Origin: an uncultured Collinsella sp.
GTDB taxonomy: Bacteria > Actinomycetota > Coriobacteriia > Coriobacteriales > Coriobacteriaceae
Length of the DNA stretch: 64,000 nt
Assembly: GCA_902470805.1 (NCBI GenBank)
Contig: CABRHX010000011.1
Location: 8,567-72,566, forward strand
Direction of reading: 5' to 3'
The notes below the pieces were generated by a model. The model saw only the letters and a program-made list of their open reading frames with translations, had not been told where the DNA came from and made no database searches. Every line of letters begins with the position of its first letter. Position 1 is the first letter of the stretch. The position numbers and the translations under genes were made by a program. Positions 50,674 to 59,141 of the stretch are shown one piece after another.

Positions 50674-52389
50674 CTATTGTGCCGAGCCCGCAACGGGCTC
50701 AAAATGCTTGCCCTTCACGGCTGCCGCCAAGCGATCTGCCAGATTGCGTACGCGCGGATCCAGACGTGCGGCGCCCGGATTGACAAAGAAGCGGGCCGTG
50801 CAGTCCATGATGCGGCCGGTGATGACCAGGTCGTTATCGCGCAGCGTGGCGCCCGTGGCGGTAATATCCACGATGCGATCGGTCATGCCGACGATGGGGC
50901 CCAGCTCGATGTTGCCGTGCAGTGAGACGATATCGGCGTTCACGCCGCGCTCGGCATACCAGGCACTCGCGATGCGCGGATACTTGGTGGCCACGCGAAG
51001 CGACCCGCGGCGGGCATAGTTGCGCTCGGCCTGGCCGGCGCGCCACGCGGGCTCTGCCTCGATAAACGTGCACAGGCCGTAGCCCAGATCGACCAGCTGC
51101 AGCAAGTTGAGGTCTGCCTCGATGAGCGAGTCCCAGCCACAGATGCCGCAATCGGCACCACCACAGCCCACAAAAGCGGGCGCGTCGCTGGGACGCACGA
51201 TGACAAACTCGATATCGCCGACCGTGCCCTCGCCGGCACGCGTGTCGCGACCGCGCACAATCAGGTGACGGCCGGGGTCGCGCAGCTCAGAGACGTCCAG
51301 GCCCGCGGCCTCGAGCACGTCGAGCGTGTCGGCCTTAAGCGAGCCCTTGGGCACGGCGATGCGTAGCGGGCCTTCGGCGCCGCGGCCCACGGCGTGGTCA
51401 CCATCGGAGGCGGCGTCCTCGGCAGAGGTGCACGCGGCCTCCAGACGCTCGAGCGAAAAGGCGAAGCCCGCCGCCGGCACCTCGATGCCGTCGCCGAACG
51501 CGCCGGTAAAGATAGAGTCGTAGCGACCGCCCGAGCCCACCGGATCGGGCAGGCCACCGGCATAGGCCTTAAAGACCAGGCCCGTGTAGTAATCGAAAGA
51601 ATTCATAATGGAAAAGTCGAAGGACAGCACCTGAGCATCCTCGGGAGCCAGGCCCTCAACCAGGGCACGCAGCTCGCGCGTCAACGGCGCAACGATACCG
51701 GCCGCCGCCAGCAGCGCATCGACACGGTCGAGCACCTCGGCGCCACCATGCAGGCGCGGCAGCTCGCTAATGGCAGCCTTGACGGCCTCGGGCTCGGCGC
51801 TTTCCGCCACGCGGGCATCGAGGCCCACAAAGTCGTTGGCGTGCACGCAACGCAGCGCCTCGGCAGCCAGTTCGCGGTCTTCGCACGCCGCGAGCAGCTC
51901 CTTAAACGGACGCACGCTGCCTGCGATAATACGCGCATCGGGCAGCGCGAGTTTGCGCACGGCCTCCGCTACCAGCGAGACAATCTCCACGTCGCCCGCG
52001 GTATCGCCCGCGCCGATGAGCTCAAAGCCCAACTGCGTAAACTGACGCGAACCGCCGGCATTGCGTTGGCACTCACGAACCACCGGCGCCTCGTAGCGCA
52101 GGCGCAGTGGCAGGTCGGCCGCGCGCATGCGGGTCGAGACCAGGCGCACGATCGGCAGCGTGTTGTCGGGACGAACCACCAGCAGGCGGCCGTCGTCATC
52201 GAAGAGCTTAAACGGCGTATCCGCGATGCGGCCGCCCTCCTCAAGCGAACCCTTGTCCTCGAGCAGCGGTGTCTCAACCGGCAGGTAATGATGCTCCCTA
52301 AAGCAGCCCTTCACCGTCAGCGCAATCTCCTCGCGCGCCTGAGCCTCCTCGGGCAATATGTCCCGGAATCCCCACGGTGTGGCCGTCAT
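50674..52389 (-). CDS. hisG: HisZ-HisG fusion: ATP phosphoribosyltransferase with regulatory domain
   Basis: 571 aa. Residues 1 to about 325 are a HisZ/class II synthetase-like regulatory domain (GFRDILPEEAQAREEI, VVRPDNTLPIVRL, GFELIGAGDTAGDVEI, GSGGRYDSI). Residues 342-571 are short-form HisG (LRIAVPKGSLKADTLDVLEAAGL, DCGICGWDSLIEA, GMTDRIVDITATGATLRDN). A linker of about 17 residues, rich in Ala and Asp, joins them. The enzyme starts histidine synthesis from ATP and PRPP. HisZ and short HisG are normally separate chains of an octamer. GAGGAGG lies 9 bases before the ATG. Confidence 0.94.
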   Translation of the reverse strand: MTATPWGFRDILPEEAQAREEIALTVKGCFREHHYLPVETPLLEDKGSLEEGGRIADTPFKLFDDDGRLLVVRPDNTLPIVRLVSTRMRAADLPLRLRYEAPVVRECQRNAGGSRQFTQLGFELIGAGDTAGDVEIVSLVAEAVRKLALPDARIIAGSVRPFKELLAACEDRELAAEALRCVHANDFVGLDARVAESAEPEAVKAAISELPRLHGGAEVLDRVDALLAAAGIVAPLTRELRALVEGLAPEDAQVLSFDFSIMNSFDYYTGLVFKAYAGGLPDPVGSGGRYDSIFTGAFGDGIEVPAAGFAFSLERLEAACTSAEDAASDGDHAVGRGAEGPLRIAVPKGSLKADTLDVLEAAGLDVSELRDPGRHLIVRGRDTRAGEGTVGDIEFVIVRPSDAPAFVGCGGADCGICGWDSLIEADLNLLQLVDLGYGLCTFIEAEPAWRAGQAERNYARRGSLRVATKYPRIASAWYAERGVNADIVSLHGNIELGPIVGMTDRIVDITATGATLRDNDLVITGRIMDCTARFFVNPGAARLDPRVRNLADRLAAAVKGKHFEPVAGSAQ

Positions 52390-52425
52390 CTGGTGAGCCT
52401 CCTCATGCTGTGCTTCGTATAGAAC

Positions 52426-52455
52426 AGAAGACCGGCATAGCTCCGCCGGTCTTCT
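52426..52455 (-). promoter_or_regulatory. Perfect hairpin in the his operon leader
   Basis: AGAAGACCGGC (52426-52436) and GCCGGTCTTCT (52445-52455), 11-bp stem and 8-base loop, about 37 bp before the hisZG start. No T run follows. A TATGCT hexamer (52465-52470) on the minus strand just upstream could be the -10. No T-box motif or histidine-rich leader peptide is evident. Confidence 0.45.
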
Positions 52456-52574
52456 GGGTACTTTAGCATACTAGAGTGCTTGCGGGGAAAATCCTTGTCC
52501 GCAGCTCACACCGTATTCATTTGGAAACATAGGGGCAGACGCTCAGCTAAATCTGACGATTATCTAGGCCAACC

Positions 52575-52630
52575 AGAAACCATATCCCGTTTTTCGTCTA
52601 AAAACTGGGATGCAGTTTCCGCTGAGGACC
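52575..52630. repeat. REP-like inverted unit related to the 57.5-kb array
   Basis: GAAACCATATCCCG and CTGGGATGCAGTTTCCGCTGAGGAC form an imperfect foldback. The right part matches CGGGATGAGATTTCCGCCGAGGAC at 57684-57707. It occupies the middle of the 395-bp gap 52390-52784. Confidence 0.55.
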
Positions 52631-52715
52631 TTTTCCGAACTGCTTCTGCAGCGGCTGTTTTGGCTCCGGGACCGCGTCAATCGCATATCTTTATGGCGCC
52701 TTTATCCTACACATG

Positions 52716-52744
52716 TTGTATAACTACCAAATGTGGAATATAAC
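52716..52744 (+). promoter_or_regulatory. Candidate promoter of the MMPL operon
   Basis: TTGTAT (52716-52721), 17-bp spacer, TATAAC (52739-52744), about 40 bp before the start. An inverted repeat CACAT (52710-52714)/ATGTG (52731-52735) overlaps the -35 and spacer and could be a repressor site. Confidence 0.55.
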
Positions 52745-52784
52745 AAAGAGCAAAACATAGGCTGAGCGTTATGGAGGATTGAGG

Positions 52785-54911
52785 TTGAAAGAGAAGCTAT
52801 TTCGATGGGTCGTGAAGCACCGCAAACCCATCATCGCGTTCTATGCGGTGGCAGCACTGGTATGCCTGTTCCTGCGCCAGTTTGTAGGCGTTAACTACGA
52901 CATTACGAGCTATCTGCCCGACGAAGCGGCGTCGACCGTCGCTCTGAATACCATGGGTGATGAGTTTGAGGGTGACATTCCCAACTGTCGCGTTATGGTG
53001 CCCAATGTCTCGATCGCTCAGGCGCTCAAATACAAGGACAAAATCAAAAAGGTCGACGGCGTCGAGGAGGTCCTATGGCTTGACGACGCGGCAGATATCG
53101 ATCAGCCGCTTGCCACGCAAGACAAAGACACCGTTGAGACCTATTACAAAAAGAACAACGCCCTGTTTACGGTGACGGTTAATTCCGAAAAGGAGATCGA
53201 GGCAACCGACGCTATTCGAGATATCGTGGGCGACGAGGGCGCCATTACGGGCTCGGCCATGTCTAACGCGCTCGCCACCACATCGACCGAGCAGCAGATC
53301 AGCATTATCACGGTCGCTGTCATAGCGATTATCTTCGTGATTCTGGTCATCACGACTACCAGCTGGGCCGAACCCATCCTGGTGCTGCTGGGCCTGGGCG
53401 TCTCGGTGTTTATCAACTGGGGCACCAACCTCATCTTTGGCGAGATTAGCTTTGTCACCAACTCTGCGGGCTCCATTTTGCAGGTTGCCATCGCGCTGGA
53501 CTTCTCGGTCTTTTTGCTGCACCGCTTTAACGAGGAGCGTGGCCGCCACGGCAGCGTTGCCGAAGACATGGTGCAGTCGTGCTGCCTGTCCTCGGTCGCC
53601 GTGTTTTCGAGTGGTTGCACGGTCTGCATCGGCTTTATCGCGCTTGCCGCCATGCAGTTTAAGATCGGCCCCGACCTTGGTCTTGCCCTTGCAAAGGGTA
53701 TCGCCATCAGCCTGGTATCGGTCTTTACCTTTGTTCCTTCGATGTTCGTTCAGTTCGATGGCTTTGTGCAAAAATCGCAGCACAGGCCCTTTGTCCCGCC
53801 GCTGGGTAAGTTCGCCCGTCTGGTGCTCAAGGTCTGTATCCCCGCTGCCGTCGTGATCCTCGCCGTGGTTTACCCTGCGCGTGTGGCATCGACCTCCAGC
53901 GATATCACGTACTACTACGGCACTTCGCACATTTTTGGTTCGGATACGCGGCTTGGTCAGGATATGGACAAGGTCAAGGAGGTCTTTGGCAACTCCGATA
54001 CCTACGTTGTGCTCGTTCCCCGTGGAGAGGTGAGCGAGGAGCAGGCACTCTCCAATGAGCTCAAGGCGCTCCCCGAGGTCAAGTCCATCCAGAGCTATGT
54101 TGACGTTGCGAGTCCCTATATCCCCACGGGCATGGCCGAAAAGGACACGCTCGATCTGGTGGAGGGAGAGCACTACAGCCGTTTGGTGCTCACGGTTACC
54201 GCGCCCTACGAGGGTCCGAGTACATTTAAGCTGGTCAAGAAGATTCGTTGTATCGCGGACAAACATTATCCGGGTAAGGCAATGCTCGCCGGCGAGGGCG
54301 TGAGCACCACCGACCTTAAGGACACCATCACCGTCGATAAGGGCAAGGTCGACCTCATCGCCGTCGTGGCCGTGTTCGCGGTCTTGCTGCTGGCCACCAA
54401 GTCGCTGAGCCTGCCGATCATCTTGGTGCTCGTGATTGAGACCTCGATCTGGGTCAACTTTGCTGCACCGCTCTACACCGGTATGCACGAGTTCTTCCTC
54501 GCCTACTTAATTGTGAGCTCCATCCAGCTGGGCGTTGCCGTCGACTACGGCATCCTGATTGCTGACCGCTATCGTGAGGACCGCGTGACCATGCATAAGC
54601 GCGAAGCGCTACTCGAGACCATGGAAGCTTGCACGATTCCTGTTTTGACCTCTGGATCGGTTCTGCTAATCAGTGGCTTCCTGATCCATGCGATCTCGAG
54701 CCACGGCGTGCTCAAGCAGATCGGCTGGTTCCTGGGCGTCGGCGTGAGCATCTCCCTAGTCGCCGTACTCTTTGCGCTGCCGGGTTTCCTGTATGTGCTC
54801 GATGGCCTCATCGGCAAGACCACGCTCAAAGCTCATTTTTTGCCCAAGGATGCCCAGGATCCGGTTTCGGATACCACCGAGGCATCGGCTGCGGACGGCT
54901 CCGCTCAGTAA
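52785..54911 (+). CDS. MMPL/RND-superfamily membrane transporter
   Basis: 708 aa with two repeats of one helix, an extracytoplasmic domain and five helices. Conserved charged residues in the fourth helix of each half (IALDFSVFLLHRF and AVDYGILIADRYRED) fit a proton-driven exporter of the YdfJ/MmpL type. The start is the TTG at 52785, since GGAGG lies 7 bases upstream; the TTG at 52779 is too close. The next gene encodes a secreted heptad-repeat protein 32 bp downstream and is probably the functional partner. Substrate unknown (lipid, drug or peptide). Confidence 0.9.
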   Translation: MKEKLFRWVVKHRKPIIAFYAVAALVCLFLRQFVGVNYDITSYLPDEAASTVALNTMGDEFEGDIPNCRVMVPNVSIAQALKYKDKIKKVDGVEEVLWLDDAADIDQPLATQDKDTVETYYKKNNALFTVTVNSEKEIEATDAIRDIVGDEGAITGSAMSNALATTSTEQQISIITVAVIAIIFVILVITTTSWAEPILVLLGLGVSVFINWGTNLIFGEISFVTNSAGSILQVAIALDFSVFLLHRFNEERGRHGSVAEDMVQSCCLSSVAVFSSGCTVCIGFIALAAMQFKIGPDLGLALAKGIAISLVSVFTFVPSMFVQFDGFVQKSQHRPFVPPLGKFARLVLKVCIPAAVVILAVVYPARVASTSSDITYYYGTSHIFGSDTRLGQDMDKVKEVFGNSDTYVVLVPRGEVSEEQALSNELKALPEVKSIQSYVDVASPYIPTGMAEKDTLDLVEGEHYSRLVLTVTAPYEGPSTFKLVKKIRCIADKHYPGKAMLAGEGVSTTDLKDTITVDKGKVDLIAVVAVFAVLLLATKSLSLPIILVLVIETSIWVNFAAPLYTGMHEFFLAYLIVSSIQLGVAVDYGILIADRYREDRVTMHKREALLETMEACTIPVLTSGSVLLISGFLIHAISSHGVLKQIGWFLGVGVSISLVAVLFALPGFLYVLDGLIGKTTLKAHFLPKDAQDPVSDTTEASAADGSAQ

Positions 54912-54943
54912 CGTTTTACAAAGCAGTTGGAAGGAATACCGCA

Positions 54944-57373
54944 ATGCATACCCATACCACTGATACCGCTTCGAAAGAGCTCAAAGCCCAACGCGATCTT
55001 GTACGTCGTCCCCATAAGCGCATCGCTGCGCTCGCTCTTGCCGCCGGTCTGACCGTGGCCCTTACCGTTCCCGGTGCCGTTGTGTTCGCCGACGGCGTAG
55101 GGTCGACGAGCGCTGCCTCGGCTACGAGTGAACAGATGGCGACGGACTCCGATAACAGCACGCCGGGATATAAGAAAAACCAGGTCGTATACGTCAAAAC
55201 CGATGCCGACGGCAATCGCACGGGTGTTTACGTGGTCAATAGCTTCGAGGCCAATAAGGGCGTCAAGATCGACGATGCCGGCACCTATAACAAAGTGACC
55301 AACCTATCGACGACTCAAAAACTAACGGACGACAGCGGGTCGGTTGCCGTTACGGGCCAGGGAGTGCAGGACTTTGTCTACCAGGGCGATCTGGACAAGA
55401 ACACTCAGATGCCGTGGAACGTCACCGTGGCATACCAGCTCGATGGCCGCGATATCGACGCCAAGGATTTGGCGGGCAAGAGCGGCAAGCTCACCATGAA
55501 GCTCAAGGTCGAAAAGAATGACGACTATACCGGTGGCGATTATGCCGATAACTACCTGGTTCAGATTACCGGTCAGCTTAAGGATGCCGAGGCACACGAT
55601 ATTGAGGCTGAGGGCGCCACGGTTGCTGCCAACGGCTCCAACACGCAGCTTACCTACATGGTGATTCCCGGCAGCACCGGAGACTACACCATTACGACCG
55701 ATGTTGAGGATTTTGAGTTTGATGGCTGGCAGATTGTCGGCGTGCCGCTGAATCTTGCCATCGATGTGGACTCGAGCAGCATGGATACGAGCCAGCTCGT
55801 GGAGCTCTCCAACGGTATTGCTACGGCCAATAGCGGTGCTGGCCAGGTTGCCGACGGTGTCAAGACGCTCGCGGCCTCGCTTGCCACGGCCAATACCGGT
55901 GCCGGCACGCTGTCCAGTGGCGCCGCTGCGCTCGCGGCGGGTACGAGTCAGCTCAACGCGCAGGTCCCCACGCTGGTCGAAGGCGTGAGCAACCTTAATG
56001 CCGGTGCCGAGGGGGTTAATGCCGGTGCCGTGCAGCTTAAGGGCGGTGCGTCCGATCTTTCGGCGGGCCTTTCCAAGCTGCAGGGGAGCGCACAGCAGAT
56101 CTCGGGCGGCATAAGTGGAATTGCCGCTGGGTCCGATACGTACGTCGACGCGCTGACACTGGGCAAGCAGGCTCAGGAGGCAAACCTTGCCAAGGCGCAG
56201 GCTGCGGCCAAGGCGGCCCAGGACGCCGTGACCGCTACGTCGGGCAACGCCTACAGCGCGCTGTACGGGCCGCAGGGTCTTACGGCGGCGCTCAGCGGCG
56301 AGGGGCAGTACCTTGCCGGTGCACAGCAGGCGCTCGGCGGGGCAAAGCAGGCCGCGAGCGCCATGGGCAACGATGCGGCAAAGGCTAACGCCGAGAGCGC
56401 AAAGGCTGGCGCCGAGAGCACCGTTGCATCTATTGCCGCTGCCAAGGCGGCGGTCGCCGATGCTCAGGACGCGCTGGATAACGCGGCCGATCTCGACTCC
56501 GCCAAGGCTGCGGCAGCCAAGCTAAGCGAGGCTACGGCACAGCTGGATGCCGCCACCGCAAGTGCCGGCAGTGCTGCTACCAGCGCGGGTGCCGCCGCCA
56601 CGGCGGCATCGAGCGCCGATGCGACGGGTCTTACCGCGCTTCTCGATTCTGCATCCAATGCCGTTGCGGGCGCGCAGGGTCTTAACACGCAGGTGTCGCA
56701 GGGCCTTAAGGGTGCCGAGTCCATGTTTGGCACGCTTACCGATCAGGTTACGACTTTGGCCCAGGCGGCCGGCGCCCAGGGCGGCGCCCAGGGTGCCGTC
56801 ACCGCGCTCGATAGCGCCATTCAGGGCTACACCACTGTCCAGGATGGCCAACAGCTGAGCCTGGCCGGAGCCATCGCCTATATGAACAGCGCGATCAACC
56901 CGGCAAACCCCACGGCCGTGAACCCCGGTCTTGTCGCCGGTGTTGGCTCTGCAGCAACGGGCGCGGGTCAGCTGAGCGATGGCGCCGCGGCTCTTGCCGC
57001 GGGCACCGACCAGCTTGCTGCGGGCACACAGCAGCTCAACGGTGCCACGCCCGCGCTTGCCAACGGCGCATCACAGCTCAACAACGGTGCGGCGCAGCTC
57101 AAGACAGGTGCTGCTAGCCTTGCTAGCGGCATGAATCTTCTCTCCTCGGGTGCAGGTACGCTTGCCAGCGGCGCATCCGAGCTCGGCAACGGCATGCAGG
57201 AGCTTACCGACCGAACGAGCAATCTCGATACTCAGGTCATCGACACCGTTAAGGACAAGATCGAGGAAATGCTCAACCCCGGCTTTACGCCGACGGACTT
57301 TGTCAACGGCGAGCAGGGCGGACATATAAATCGCGTGCAGTTTATCTATATGACGGGCGCGATCAGCAAGTAG
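54944..57373 (+). CDS. Secreted heptad-repeat (XXXLXXG, YhgE/Pip-like) protein
   Basis: 809 aa. An N-terminal basic region and hydrophobic stretch (about 28-50, ALALAAGLTVALTVPGAVVFA) is the export signal. A beta-rich domain (about 75-285) follows. Two blocks of XXXLXXG repeats (about 297-390 and 672-757, for example GAAQLKTGAASLASGMN) flank an Ala-rich coiled coil (about 400-660). The C terminus ends VQFIYMTGAISK without a membrane helix, unlike classic YhgE/Pip proteins with C-terminal spans. GGAAGGA precedes the ATG. Likely envelope-spanning partner of the MMPL protein. Confidence 0.87.
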   Translation: MHTHTTDTASKELKAQRDLVRRPHKRIAALALAAGLTVALTVPGAVVFADGVGSTSAASATSEQMATDSDNSTPGYKKNQVVYVKTDADGNRTGVYVVNSFEANKGVKIDDAGTYNKVTNLSTTQKLTDDSGSVAVTGQGVQDFVYQGDLDKNTQMPWNVTVAYQLDGRDIDAKDLAGKSGKLTMKLKVEKNDDYTGGDYADNYLVQITGQLKDAEAHDIEAEGATVAANGSNTQLTYMVIPGSTGDYTITTDVEDFEFDGWQIVGVPLNLAIDVDSSSMDTSQLVELSNGIATANSGAGQVADGVKTLAASLATANTGAGTLSSGAAALAAGTSQLNAQVPTLVEGVSNLNAGAEGVNAGAVQLKGGASDLSAGLSKLQGSAQQISGGISGIAAGSDTYVDALTLGKQAQEANLAKAQAAAKAAQDAVTATSGNAYSALYGPQGLTAALSGEGQYLAGAQQALGGAKQAASAMGNDAAKANAESAKAGAESTVASIAAAKAAVADAQDALDNAADLDSAKAAAAKLSEATAQLDAATASAGSAATSAGAAATAASSADATGLTALLDSASNAVAGAQGLNTQVSQGLKGAESMFGTLTDQVTTLAQAAGAQGGAQGAVTALDSAIQGYTTVQDGQQLSLAGAIAYMNSAINPANPTAVNPGLVAGVGSAATGAGQLSDGAAALAAGTDQLAAGTQQLNGATPALANGASQLNNGAAQLKTGAASLASGMNLLSSGAGTLASGASELGNGMQELTDRTSNLDTQVIDTVKDKIEEMLNPGFTPTDFVNGEQGGHINRVQFIYMTGAISK

Positions 57374-57420
57374 GCAGCCGCGCCCTTGTGGCGATTGGCA
57401 TCGATAGCAAGTTATGAGGG

Positions 57421-57457
57421 GAGGGGCCGTCGGGCATTGTCTCGGCAGCCCCTCTTT
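57421..57457 (+). terminator. Terminator of the MMPL operon
   Basis: GAGGGGC/GCCCCTC stem (57421-57454) followed by TTTGCT, 48 bp after the stop. Confidence 0.6.
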
Positions 57458-57545
57458 GCTGTCAGCGGCCACTTCGCGTCTTTGCAGAAGCTGTACCGCA
57501 AGATTTGTGTTTGGAAGGAGACGCGCTTTCTGCAAGGGGCGGAGC

Positions 57546-57707
57546 GCGGAAAGCATGTCCCGGATTTGATGCTCGGAACGGGATGAGCTTTCCGGATCGG
57601 ACCCCAAGCGGAAAGCGCGTCCCGTTTCGGGGCTTCAGAATGGGACGCATCCGGAAACCGCATCCCACTCTGAGCCGAAATTCCGGGATGAGATTTCCGC
57701 CGAGGAC
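57546..57707. repeat. BIME-like array of three REP-type foldbacks
   Basis: Alternating-orientation units GCGGAAAGCATGTCCCG (57546), CGGGATGAGCTTTCCGG (57579), GCGGAAAGCGCGTCCCG (57608), TGGGACGCATCCGG (57641), GGAAACCGCATCCCA (57653) and CGGGATGAGATTTCCGC (57684) pair as three successive hairpins. The 439-bp gap 57374-57812 otherwise holds two terminators and no gene. Confidence 0.65.
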
Positions 57708-57728
57708 ACCCTGCGCCGACGGCAACGC

Positions 57729-57761
57729 AAAAAGGGCGCCCGCGCGAATGCGGACGCCCTT
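57729..57761 (-). terminator. Terminator of the first SIS deglycase gene
   Basis: AAGGGCG/CGCCCTT with inner CCGC/GCGG, followed on the minus strand by TTTTTGCG. Confidence 0.85.
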
Positions 57762-57812
57762 GTGTAGGGTCGAGATATCAACCAGCCAAGATATCGGCCC
57801 TGCGGCCAGCTC

Positions 57813-58850
57813 TTAGTAGTCGAACTGGTGGTAGTAGCGGCGGTACTTGAGGTTGTGCTTGGTGACCAGCTCGTAGTTGCGCGAGAGGCGGTCGGTGGTC
57901 AGCACGGACAGGATCCACGGCGACACGATGACGCGGAAGTCGTCGTCCAGGCCCGGGATCGCGTACTCGGCGGTGTCGATGATGACGTAGTCCTCGTCGC
58001 CGGTCACGCCGCTGGTGAGGAAGGCGCGGACGCGCTCGTCGAGGGCGCGGCACTCGTCCTCTCCCATGAACAGGAACACCGGGACGCCGGGCTCGAGCAG
58101 CTCGAGCGTGCCGTGGAAGAAGTCGTGCGAGGTGATGTGGCGGATGCGCTTCCACTGCATCTCCTCGAGCAGGCACATGGAGTACAGGATGGTCTCGCCC
58201 CACAGCGCGCCCGAGCCGATGAACATGGTGTAGTCGGCCAGCGCGTACTTCCTGGCGAGCTCCTCGGCGCGCGGCTCGAAGCGCTTGCGGATGTCGAGCA
58301 TGTCCTTCCAGACGTCCTTCGTCTGCTCGATGAACAGGTCGAACTTGGGGAAGCAGCCGCGGCGGTTGAGCAGGCGCAGGCCGAAGCAGTCGGCGAGGTA
58401 GTAGCCCTTCTCGCAGCCGCCGGCGCCGTGGTCGGAGGCCATCATGACGCAGTTCTCGGCGCCCACGGCCTGCCCGATCTTGCCCTCGGGGTTGGTCATG
58501 GCGAAGACGCGCACGCCCATCTCCCTCATCTTGCCGACGGCCTCGAGCACCTCGGGGGTGGTGCCGGACTCGGAGGCGGTCAGCACGACGGACCTGTCGG
58601 TCATGCGCTTGTGGCCCATGACGTTCCACTCGGCGGCGTGGATCAGGTAGACCTCGAGGTCGCGGTCGCCGAACTTGTTCATGAGGTACTCGAGCTGCAT
58701 GAACTCGTCCCAGGTGCCGCCGACGCCCATCAGGAAGACGGCGTCGTAGCCCTCCTCGTGCACGCGGTCGGCCAGGGCGGTCATCTTCTTGCCGGCCTCG
58801 TAGACGTTCCTGCCGTCCTCGAGGTAGCCCTCCTGGTCGAAGTGCATGAT
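57813..58850. repeat. Large direct repeat, left copy (at least 1038 bp)
   Basis: Appears identical base for base to 62963-64000 in every stretch compared; offset 5150 bp. Identity starts at the TAA stop of the gene (57813); the bases before it differ (CAGCTC versus TGAAA). The right end of the second copy is outside the window. Confidence 0.9.
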
Positions 58851-58874
58851 CTCGATCTTCTCGGTCTCCTTCAT
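57813..58874 (-). CDS. SIS-domain fructosamine-6-phosphate deglycase (FrlB/GfrF-like), copy 1
   Basis: 353 aa with two SIS folds. GVGGTWDEFMQLEYLM, SESGTTPEVLEAV and GSGALWGETILYS bind the sugar phosphate; HDFFHGTLELLEPGVPVFLF and GEDECRALDERV are typical of FrlB-type deglycases. These split 6-phospho-fructosamine (for example fructoselysine 6-phosphate) into glucose 6-phosphate and amine. ATG 58874 has GGGAGG 6 bases upstream. Base use is distinctive: almost every third position is G or C, and AGG arginine codons recur, unlike neighbours. The same nucleotide sequence recurs at 62963-64000. Confidence 0.88.
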   Translation of the reverse strand: MKETEKIEIMHFDQEGYLEDGRNVYEAGKKMTALADRVHEEGYDAVFLMGVGGTWDEFMQLEYLMNKFGDRDLEVYLIHAAEWNVMGHKRMTDRSVVLTASESGTTPEVLEAVGKMREMGVRVFAMTNPEGKIGQAVGAENCVMMASDHGAGGCEKGYYLADCFGLRLLNRRGCFPKFDLFIEQTKDVWKDMLDIRKRFEPRAEELARKYALADYTMFIGSGALWGETILYSMCLLEEMQWKRIRHITSHDFFHGTLELLEPGVPVFLFMGEDECRALDERVRAFLTSGVTGDEDYVIIDTAEYAIPGLDDDFRVIVSPWILSVLTTDRLSRNYELVTKHNLKYRRYYHQFDY

Positions 58875-58925
58875 GTGTGTCCTCCCATCACATGTGCGCA
58901 ATTCTATACATCGCGCTTCTTGCTG

Positions 58926-58968
58926 ATACCAATTATAGCCATACGATTGCTTGTTATTTAATACCAAT
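58926..58968 (-). promoter_or_regulatory. Promoter/operator of SIS copy 1 (bipartite ATACCAAT)
   Basis: Two direct ATACCAAT sites start at 58926 and 58961 (35 bp apart). On the minus strand they read ATTGGTATTAAATA, a spacer, then TATAATTGGTATC with a consensus -10 (58932-58937). The same arrangement is at 61828-61868. Confidence 0.65.
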
Positions 58969-59086
58969 CCAAACTCACGGAGATTTGCGGCGAACGGTCG
59001 GTTTCCTCGCCCGAGTGGTATTACAACGCCAATAGTTGTCTATTTCGAGCGCTACTGCCAACGGGTTCCCCACAACTCGCCAGCTA

Positions 59087-59132
59087 TAAAAGCGTTGCGC
59101 CAGACCCGCCCAAGCGTTTCCGGCGCAACCGC
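59087..59132 (-). terminator. Terminator of the FrlC-like gene
   Basis: GTTGCGCC/GGCGCAAC stem (59094-59129) followed on the minus strand by GCTTTTATAG. Confidence 0.75.
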
Positions 59133-59141
59133 GCAGTTTAG

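Noticed and set aside
52390..52784. T-box or histidine leader-peptide attenuator before the his operon
   Set aside because: No TGGNACCGCG-type T-box sequence and no His-codon run were found; only a perfect hairpin without T tract.
53073..54488. 471-codon minus-strand open frame in the MMPL gene
   Set aside because: Shadow; composition is His/Asp/Gln-rich and typical of antisense frames in GC-rich genes.
57813..58874. SIS gene as glucosamine-6-phosphate synthase or deaminase
   Set aside because: No glutaminase domain, and the HDFFHGTLELL and GEDECRALDE motifs fit FrlB-type deglycases better.
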